Shown here one piece after another: positions 4,246 through 10,708 of a stretch of DNA of 10,708 nucleotides (position 1 is its first letter; the number at the start of each line of letters is the position of its first letter). Below the pieces are notes generated by a model that had not been told where the DNA came from, did not search any database, and saw nothing but the letters and a program-made list of their open reading frames with translations. The position numbers were made by a program, and so were the translations under genes. Location of the stretch: contig CBFHIO010000033.1 of NCBI GenBank assembly GCA_965656035.1, positions 1-10,708 on the forward strand, read 5' to 3'. The DNA is from SCGC-AAA076-P13 sp965656035. Lineage in GTDB: Bacteria; Pseudomonadota; Gammaproteobacteria; Magnimaribacterales; D2472.

Positions 4246-7200
4246 ATGTCATACAGTTATACGGAAAAGAAGAGAATTAGAAAGAATTTTGGTACTTTTG
4301 CTAAGGTTATGGATCTTCCAAACTTAATTGAAACCCAAACCAAGTCTTATTCTGAATTTTTACAAGCTGATGTGGCACCTGATGAAAGAAAGAAACAGGG
4401 ATTGGAAGAAGTTTTTCAATCCTTGTTTCCAATAAAAAGTGTTTCAGGAAATGCATCTCTTGAATATGTTTCATATGAACTCGGAAAGAATACTTATGAT
4501 GTGCAAGAATGTTTAATACAGGGCTTATCGTATTCCGCTCCACTCAGAATTAAAGTTAAATTAGTTATATATGATAGAGAATCGAATTTTAAAGAAGTAA
4601 AAGACATTAAAGAGGGTGAGGTATTCATGGGTGAGGTGCCTCTCATGACTTCAGATGCATCATTTATTATAAATGGAACTGAAAGAGTGGTTGTTTCTCA
4701 ACTACACAGATCACCTGGAGTCTTTTATGATCACGATAAAGGTAAAACTCATTCCTCAGGAAAAGTTTTATATTCTGCAAGAATAATTCCTTACAGGGGC
4801 TCATGGTTAGACTTCGAGTTTGATCCAAAAGATATTTTATTTAGTCGTATTGATAGACGAAGAAAGATTCCAGCCACAATTATGCTAAGAGCATTAGATA
4901 TGGGTACACAGGAAATCTTATCTGAGTTCTATGATGAGGACATATTTACTTTAGAAAAAGACACAGTTAAGTTAGCCCTTATACCAGAAAGACTTAGGGG
5001 TGAAACATTGCCTGTTGATCTGAAAGTTAAAAGCAAGGTCTATGTAGAGGCTGGCAAAAGAATTACAGCAAGACACATTAAAGAATTATCAAATGCAAAA
5101 GTGAGTGAGATTACACTTGATAAGCAATTCCTCATTGGCAAAGTTCTATCAAAAGATATCTTCAATCAAGAAACTGGAGAAGTTTTATTTGTTGCAAATA
5201 CAGAAATCGATGATGTAGTTCTTGAGTCATTAAAAGAAAATAATATAAATGAGATTTCTTGTCTCTACATAAATGAGTTAGACAAAGGTCCATACATATC
5301 AAATACACTCAGAGTAGATCCTACATCTAATAGATTAGAAGCTCTTGTAGAAATTTATAGAATGATGAGACCAGGAGAACCACCAACTAAAGATTCTGCT
5401 GAAACATTATTTAATAACCTCTTTTTCAATGAGGAAAGATATGACCTTTCTGAAGTTGGAAGAATGAAGTTCAATAGAAGATTAAAACTTGATTCAGAAA
5501 AAGATAATCCTAATATTCTTGATAAGAAAGACATCATTGAAGTTATGAAAGGAATCGTCAGCATAAGAGACGGCCATGATATTGTTGATGATATTGATCA
5601 CTTGGGTAATAGAAGAGTTAGATCAGTTGGTGAAATGACTGCAAATCAGTTTAGAGTTGGTCTAATTAGGGTTGAAAGGGCTGTTAGAGAAAGATTAAGC
5701 ATGGCTGAAGCAGATGAGCTTGGACCGCAAGATTTAATAAATGCAAAGCCTGTTACTGCAGCTATAAAAGAATTTTTTGGCTCAAGCCAACTTTCTCAGT
5801 TCATGGATCAAAATAATCCATTATCTGAAATAACTCATAAAAGAAGAGTTTCTGCTTTAGGACCTGGTGGTCTTACTAGAGAAAGGGCAGGCTTTGAAGT
5901 CAGGGATGTTCATCCAACTCATTATGGAAGAGTATGTCCCATTGAAACACCTGAGGGACCAAACATTGGCCTAATAAATTCTTTTGCCTCTTATTCCAGA
6001 ACAAATCAATATGGATTTATCGAAACCCCATACAGAAAAGTTGTGAATGGAAAAGTAACAGATGAAATTATCTATCTATCGGCTATAGATGAAGCTGAAC
6101 ATGTTATCGCTCAGGCTAATGTTGCTTTAGATAAAAATAATAAATTTCTAGATGATCTTGTTGCTGTTAGACATGCAAGTGAATTTGAACTTATGTCTCC
6201 AGATAGAGTTGATCTAATGGATGTTTCGCCACAGCAAGTTGTGTCAATTGCAGCGTCTTTGATACCTTTCCTAGAGCATGATGATGCTAATAGAGCTTTA
6301 ATGGGATCAAATATGCAACGTCAAGCTGTTCCGGTGCTAAGAGCAGAAAAGCCACTAGTCGGAACTGGACTTGAGTCTGTAGTTGCCAGAGATTCAGGTG
6401 TTTGTATTGTTGCTAAAAACAATGGAGTCATTGAAAGTGTTGATGCTTCAAGAATAGTTGTTCGTGTAACAGATAAAAAATCTAAATCAGCCTCTGATGT
6501 ATACAATTTAGTAAAATATACTAGGTCAAATCAAAACACATGTATCAATCAAAGACCAATTGTACAAATTGGCGATGAGGTAAAAGCTGGAGATATTTTA
6601 GCTGACGGTCCATCAGTTGATAATGGTGAGCTGGCTCTTGGGCAAAATATTCGCATAGCTTTCATGCCTTGGAATGGTTATAACTTTGAAGACTCAATTC
6701 TTATATCTGAAAAAGTTGCTAGAGAAGATAGATTTACCTCTATACATATTCAAGAAATCGTTTGTGTTGCAAGAGACACCAAACTAGGTTCAGAAGAAAT
6801 TACTGCTGATATACCTAATGTAGGTGAGGGTTCTTTAAATAAATTGGATGATTGTGGAATTGTATACGTTGGTGCTGAAGTAGTTCCAGGCGATATATTG
6901 GTTGGAAAGATTACTCCTAAAGGAGAAACTCAAGTTTCTCCTGAGGAAAAACTCTTGAGAGCTATATTTGGAGAAAAAGCTTCCGATGTCAAAGACACAT
7001 CACAAAGAGCCAGCTCAAAAGGTACTGTTATTGGTGTAGAGGTCTTTACAAGAGATGGTGTTGAGAAAGATGAAAGAACGCAAGCAATCGAGCAAGATCA
7101 TCTGGATCAGTCTAAAAAAGATGCTGATGATGAGGCTACAGTCGTTGAACAAGCAACTAAAAAAAGATTGTGTGAGTTGCTAAAAAATAAAAAAGCTATC

Positions 7201-8307
7201 AAAGGAAACGGTGTTAAAAAAGGTGAGCAACTCACTACAGAAAAACTAGAAACCTTCGAAATTAATGATATTTTTTCAATTAGAACAGATGCTGATAATG
7301 TAAATGATGTTATTGAGGATACTGAAAAAAGTTACAACGAATACATCAAAGATATTAAAACAAGATTTGATGAGAAGAAGGCAAAAATAACTAGAGGTCA
7401 CGATCTTGCGCCTGGTGTAATAAAGATCGTTAAGGTTTATCTTGCTATTAAAAGAAGAATTCAGCCTGGTGACAAGATGGCTGGCCGTCATGGTAATAAA
7501 GGTGTTATTTCAGAGATTATGCCTGTAGAAGATATGCCTTATGATGATAATGGTAATCCTGTTGACATTGTTTTAAATCCTTTGGGTGTTCCATCAAGGA
7601 TGAATGTTGGACAAATTCTTGAAACGCACATGGGTTATGCTGCTAAAGGAATCGGTGAAAAAATTGATTCAATGATTAAAGCTAATGCAAAGCCTGCTGA
7701 GTTAAAAGAGTACTTAGAAAATCTTTATAATAAAAATGCGGCTAATAAAGAAGATATATCTTCATTTAATAATTCTGAAATTCTTGAATTAGCTAACAAT
7801 CTTAGAAATGGGTTGCCAATTGCAACTCCAGTATTTGACGGCGCTAAAGAAAGCGAAGTCAAAGACCTATTAAAACTAGCTGATTTACCAGAGTCTGGTC
7901 AAATTACCCTCTATGATGGAAGAACTGGAACTAAGTTTGATAGACCAGTCACTGTAGGCTATATGTACATTATTAAATTAAATCATTTAGTTGATGACAA
8001 GATGCATGCTAGATCAACAGGCTCTTATAGTTTAGTTACTCAACAACCATTGGGTGGTAAGGCTCAGTTTGGCGGTCAAAGGTTTGGTGAGATGGAAGTA
8101 TGGGCACTTGAGGCATATGGTGCCTCATACTCATTACAAGAAATGTTAACAGTCAAATCTGATGATGTATCTGGTAGAACTAAAATGTACAAAAACATAG
8201 TCGACGGCAGTTACGAAATGGATGCAGACATACCAGAATCATTTAATGTTCTTAGCAAAGAAATTAAATCGTTGGGTATTAATCTTGAATTAGATTCAGA
8301 AAACTAG
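4246..8307 (+). CDS. rpoB: DNA-directed RNA polymerase subunit beta
   Basis: RpoB forms one pincer of RNA polymerase and half of the catalytic cleft. At 1353 aa it is slightly longer than E. coli (1342). It opens SYSYTEKKRIRKNFG like E. coli. The rifampicin pocket begins SSQLSQFMDQNNP at residues 513-525; residues matching E. coli Q513, D516, H526 and S531 (here Q518, D521, H531, S536) are wild type, predicting sensitivity at this target. The active-site segment GDKMAGRHGNKG holds K1077 and K1085 (E. coli K1065, K1073). The stretch around 946-1046 is the most diverged, where E. coli carries its lineage-specific insertion. The C terminus has the GGKAQFGGQRFGEMEVWALEAYGA region that packs on beta'. 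The ATG has AAAGGG 7 nt upstream. No attenuator is visible in the 41-nt spacer. The gene is intact, and its TAG stop forms part of the rpoC ribosome binding site. Confidence 0.99.
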   Translation: MSYSYTEKKRIRKNFGTFAKVMDLPNLIETQTKSYSEFLQADVAPDERKKQGLEEVFQSLFPIKSVSGNASLEYVSYELGKNTYDVQECLIQGLSYSAPLRIKVKLVIYDRESNFKEVKDIKEGEVFMGEVPLMTSDASFIINGTERVVVSQLHRSPGVFYDHDKGKTHSSGKVLYSARIIPYRGSWLDFEFDPKDILFSRIDRRRKIPATIMLRALDMGTQEILSEFYDEDIFTLEKDTVKLALIPERLRGETLPVDLKVKSKVYVEAGKRITARHIKELSNAKVSEITLDKQFLIGKVLSKDIFNQETGEVLFVANTEIDDVVLESLKENNINEISCLYINELDKGPYISNTLRVDPTSNRLEALVEIYRMMRPGEPPTKDSAETLFNNLFFNEERYDLSEVGRMKFNRRLKLDSEKDNPNILDKKDIIEVMKGIVSIRDGHDIVDDIDHLGNRRVRSVGEMTANQFRVGLIRVERAVRERLSMAEADELGPQDLINAKPVTAAIKEFFGSSQLSQFMDQNNPLSEITHKRRVSALGPGGLTRERAGFEVRDVHPTHYGRVCPIETPEGPNIGLINSFASYSRTNQYGFIETPYRKVVNGKVTDEIIYLSAIDEAEHVIAQANVALDKNNKFLDDLVAVRHASEFELMSPDRVDLMDVSPQQVVSIAASLIPFLEHDDANRALMGSNMQRQAVPVLRAEKPLVGTGLESVVARDSGVCIVAKNNGVIESVDASRIVVRVTDKKSKSASDVYNLVKYTRSNQNTCINQRPIVQIGDEVKAGDILADGPSVDNGELALGQNIRIAFMPWNGYNFEDSILISEKVAREDRFTSIHIQEIVCVARDTKLGSEEITADIPNVGEGSLNKLDDCGIVYVGAEVVPGDILVGKITPKGETQVSPEEKLLRAIFGEKASDVKDTSQRASSKGTVIGVEVFTRDGVEKDERTQAIEQDHLDQSKKDADDEATVVEQATKKRLCELLKNKKAIKGNGVKKGEQLTTEKLETFEINDIFSIRTDADNVNDVIEDTEKSYNEYIKDIKTRFDEKKAKITRGHDLAPGVIKIVKVYLAIKRRIQPGDKMAGRHGNKGVISEIMPVEDMPYDDNGNPVDIVLNPLGVPSRMNVGQILETHMGYAAKGIGEKIDSMIKANAKPAELKEYLENLYNKNAANKEDISSFNNSEILELANNLRNGLPIATPVFDGAKESEVKDLLKLADLPESGQITLYDGRTGTKFDRPVTVGYMYIIKLNHLVDDKMHARSTGSYSLVTQQPLGGKAQFGGQRFGEMEVWALEAYGASYSLQEMLTVKSDDVSGRTKMYKNIVDGSYEMDADIPESFNVLSKEIKSLGINLELDSEN

Positions 8308-8310
8308 GAG
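8306..8310 (+). promoter_or_regulatory. Ribosome binding site for the rpoC TTG start
   Basis: AGGAG is built from the last two bases of the rpoB TAG stop plus GAG, and sits 6 nt before the TTG at 8317. It supports this TTG as the true start and implies that ribosomes finishing rpoB are well placed to begin rpoC. Confidence 0.85.
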
Positions 8311-8316
8311 ATAAAA

Positions 8317-10708
8317 TTGAGAGACTTATTAAATTCTTTAAAAACAGGGCAGGATGATTTTACTACCATTTCTGCAGGCTTAGCTTCTCCTCAAGTAATT
8401 AAATCTTGGTCTTTCGGTGAAGTTAAAAAACCTGAAACGATAAATTATAGAACTTTCAAGCCTGAAAGAGATGGACTCTTTTGTTCTAAAATATTTGGAC
8501 CTATCAAAGACTACGAATGTATCTGTGGTAAGTATAAAAGAATGAAGCATAGAGGGGTTGTATGCGAAAAGTGTGGAGTTGAAGTAACTCTTGCAAAGGT
8601 AAGAAGAGAAAGAATGGGGCATATTGATTTGGCTGCTCCTGTTGCACATATATGGTTCCTTAAATCTCTACCATCAAGAATAGGACTTTTATTGAATACA
8701 ACTCTCAGAGAAATTGAAAGAGTTCTATATTTTGAGAGCTACATTGTTACAGACCCAGGCTTAACAGAATTAGAAAAAGGCCAAATTCTTACAGAAGAAG
8801 AATGGGTTGAGAAATATGAAGAGTTTGGTGATGAGTTTTCTGCTGGCATGGGTGCCGAAGCAGTAAAGATCCTTCTCGAGGAACTAGATATCAATGAAGA
8901 AATTAGAGAAATTAGAGAAGAAATACCTCAAACTAACTCTGAAACGAAGCTTAAAAAACTTTCAAAGCGTTTAAAGCTTCTTGAAGCATTTAACGAATCT
9001 GGAAATAGACCAGAGTGGATGATTATGGATGTTCTTCCAGTCTTACCGCCTGATTTAAGACCCCTTGTGCCTCTTGAAGGCGGAAGGTTTGCTACATCTG
9101 ATCTGAACGATCTATATAGAAGAGTTATAAATAGAAACAATAGGCTTAAGAGATTACTTGAACTAAGCGCTCCCGATATCATCGTTAGAAATGAAAAAAG
9201 AATGTTACAAGAATCTGTTGACGCGCTTCTAGATAATGGAAGAAGAGGAAGGGTTATTACAGGGACAAACAAAAGACCTCTGAAATCTCTAGCTGACATG
9301 ATTAAAGGTAAAGGTGGAAGATTTAGACAAAATCTATTAGGAAAAAGGGTAGATTACTCTGGAAGATCAGTTATTGTTTCTGGTCCAAATCTAAAACTAC
9401 ATCAATGTGGATTACCTAAAAAAATGGCGCTTGAGTTATTTAAGCCCTTTGTTTATGGAAAGCTTGAGCAACGAGAGCTTGCAACAACAATTAAAGCAGC
9501 AAAAAAACTTGTTGAAAGAGAAACACCAGAAGTTTGGGAAGTTTTAGAGGATGTTATCAGAGAGCATCCTGTATTATTAAATAGAGCTCCTACATTGCAT
9601 AGGTTAGGCCTCCAGGCTTTTGAGCCAAAGTTAATTGAAGGTAAAGCTATTCAATTACATCCATTAGTTTGTGTTGCTTTTAATGCTGACTTTGATGGAG
9701 ATCAAATGGCTGTTCACGTGCCTCTTACATTAGAGGCTCAGTTAGAAGCTAGAGCATTAATGATGTCTACTAATAATATTTTATCACCAGCTGATGGTTC
9801 ACCGATAATTAATCCAACGCAAGATGTTGTTCTGGGTTTGTATTACATGACTAGAGATAATGCAAATGCAATTGGTGGCGGAAGAGTGTTTAGTGATCCG
9901 GATGAGGTATTGAGAGCATATGAAACTGAAACCTTAGATGTACATTCATCAATTAAGGTAAGAATTACAAACGAAGAGGGTGACAAAGCTATTCACGAAA
10001 CTACTGTTGGTAGAGTATTAATTTGGAGAATAACACCAGTTGAGGTGGGTTTTGAAAACATCAATAAGGTTCTCAATAAAAAACTAATTTCTAAACTTGT
10101 TGACATTTCATACAGAAAAGCTGGACTAAAGAAAACTGTAATTTTTGCTGACCAGTTAATGTATTTAGGTTTTGATTTTTCAACTAAATCTGGTTCCTCT
10201 ATTGGAGTTAATGATTTTGTAATTCCTGAAGAAAAAGCAAAAATCATTGATGATTCGGAAAAAGAAGTAAAGGCAATTGAAAAACAATTTGACTCTGGTC
10301 TTGTCACTAGAGGTGAGAGATACAATAAAGTTATTGACATTTGGTCAAGAGCAAATGAGCAAGTAGCCAAGGCTATGATGGAGAAGATTAGTACTGAGAC
10401 TGCAGAAACTCCTGACGGAAAAAGTGTTGAGCAATCATCATTCAATTCTGTATACATATATGCAGATTCTGGAGCAAGAGGTTCTCCTGCTCAGATTAGA
10501 CAGCTGTCTGGTATGAGAGGATTAATGTCAAAGCCGGATGGATCAATTATTGAGACACCAATTACAGCTAACTTTCGTGAAGGCCTGTCTGTTCTTCAAT
10601 ATTTTATTTCAACTCACGGAGCCAGAAAAGGTCTTGCTGATACAGCTTTGAAGACAGCTAACTCAGGTTACTTAACTAGAAGGTTATGTGATGTGTCAAT
10701 GGATTCAG
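8317..10708 (+). CDS. rpoC: DNA-directed RNA polymerase subunit beta', 5' part (runs off window)
   Basis: RpoC carries the catalytic magnesium and the clamp of RNA polymerase. The reading frame is open from the TTG at 8317 to the window end: 797 full codons, somewhat over half of the E. coli length (1407). The N terminus LRDLL aligns with E. coli MKDLL, and AGGAG lies 6 nt upstream, so TTG is the start despite being rare. Visible parts are the clamp zinc site with C68, C70, C83 and C86; SWSFGEVKKPETINYRTFKPERDG before it; the lid and rudder region with KGGRFRQNLLGKRVDYSGRS-like residues; the catalytic NADFDGDQM motif with D458, D460 and D462; and the bridge helix near residues 760-794 (T780 and S783 match E. 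coli T790 and S793). The trigger loop lies beyond the window. No frameshift or early stop was seen. Confidence 0.98.
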   Translation, partial: MRDLLNSLKTGQDDFTTISAGLASPQVIKSWSFGEVKKPETINYRTFKPERDGLFCSKIFGPIKDYECICGKYKRMKHRGVVCEKCGVEVTLAKVRRERMGHIDLAAPVAHIWFLKSLPSRIGLLLNTTLREIERVLYFESYIVTDPGLTELEKGQILTEEEWVEKYEEFGDEFSAGMGAEAVKILLEELDINEEIREIREEIPQTNSETKLKKLSKRLKLLEAFNESGNRPEWMIMDVLPVLPPDLRPLVPLEGGRFATSDLNDLYRRVINRNNRLKRLLELSAPDIIVRNEKRMLQESVDALLDNGRRGRVITGTNKRPLKSLADMIKGKGGRFRQNLLGKRVDYSGRSVIVSGPNLKLHQCGLPKKMALELFKPFVYGKLEQRELATTIKAAKKLVERETPEVWEVLEDVIREHPVLLNRAPTLHRLGLQAFEPKLIEGKAIQLHPLVCVAFNADFDGDQMAVHVPLTLEAQLEARALMMSTNNILSPADGSPIINPTQDVVLGLYYMTRDNANAIGGGRVFSDPDEVLRAYETETLDVHSSIKVRITNEEGDKAIHETTVGRVLIWRITPVEVGFENINKVLNKKLISKLVDISYRKAGLKKTVIFADQLMYLGFDFSTKSGSSIGVNDFVIPEEKAKIIDDSEKEVKAIEKQFDSGLVTRGERYNKVIDIWSRANEQVAKAMMEKISTETAETPDGKSVEQSSFNSVYIYADSGARGSPAQIRQLSGMRGLMSKPDGSIIETPITANFREGLSVLQYFISTHGARKGLADTALKTANSGYLTRRLCDVSMDS

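Noticed and set aside
5776..5853. Rifampicin-resistance substitutions in rpoB
   Set aside because: The cluster reads as the wild-type E. coli form at the main resistance positions.
4307..7491. Minus-strand open frames of 61-78 codons within rpoB
   Set aside because: They are shadows of the strongly conserved rpoB frame, with no ribosome binding sites and no recognisable proteins.
8380..10457. Minus-strand open frames of 89-154 codons within rpoC
   Set aside because: They lie entirely opposite the conserved rpoC frame and read as low-complexity Ser/Leu/Phe-rich sequence typical of antisense of AT-rich genes.
1..10708. An undescribed system, mobile element or defence locus
   Set aside because: Every long stretch is accounted for by conserved translation, secretion and transcription genes in a known order; no foreign base composition, integrase, transposase or direct-repeat array was seen.

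Overview
The window carries a compact, entirely plus-strand housekeeping block: the 3' end of tuf, then tRNA-Trp(CCA), secE, nusG, rplK, rplA, a structured rplJ leader, rplJ, rplL, rpoB, and the first 797 codons of rpoC, which runs off the right edge. This is the tuf-trnW-secE-nusG-rplKAJL-rpoBC layout known from Gammaproteobacteria, and the proteins resemble the E. coli ones closely over their full lengths. The DNA is AT-rich. Arginine is written mostly as AGA (all 16 visible Arg codons of tuf), and the spacers are very short. Together these suggest a streamlined, low-GC gammaproteobacterium, possibly a marine SAR86-like lineage. The lineage is an inference and not proven by the sequence.

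Layout. 1-925: EF-Tu from about residue 88 to the end. 926-995: a short spacer with a 9-bp GC-rich hairpin. 996-1071: tRNA-Trp with encoded CCA, followed at once by a 15-nt palindrome. 1102-3113: secE, nusG, rplK and rplA, with gaps or overlaps of +4, -1 and -4 nt. 3114-3274: a 161-nt leader holding a recognisable L10(L12) binding structure. 3275-4204: rplJ (GTG start) and rplL. 4205-4245: a 41-nt AT-rich spacer. 4246-8307: rpoB. 8317-10708: rpoC (TTG start). No stretch longer than about 300 bases lacks a gene.

How the genes work together. EF-Tu and L11, L1, L10 and L7/L12 belong to translation (tRNA delivery, the GTPase centre, the stalk and the L1 stalk). RpoB and RpoC are the beta and beta' subunits of RNA polymerase. 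NusG binds that polymerase and can couple it to the ribosome. SecE is part of the SecYEG translocon and is by tradition the partner of nusG. Co-transcription ties ribosome stalk output to polymerase output.

I found no mobile element, CRISPR array, defence system or unknown gene. The points worth a second look are in the regulation. The L10 leader is preserved with wobble substitutions. There is no room for the E. coli-type L1-controlled rplK leader or for the rplL-rpoB attenuator. rpoC uses a TTG start and lies in the same frame as rpoB, separated by a single TAG stop.
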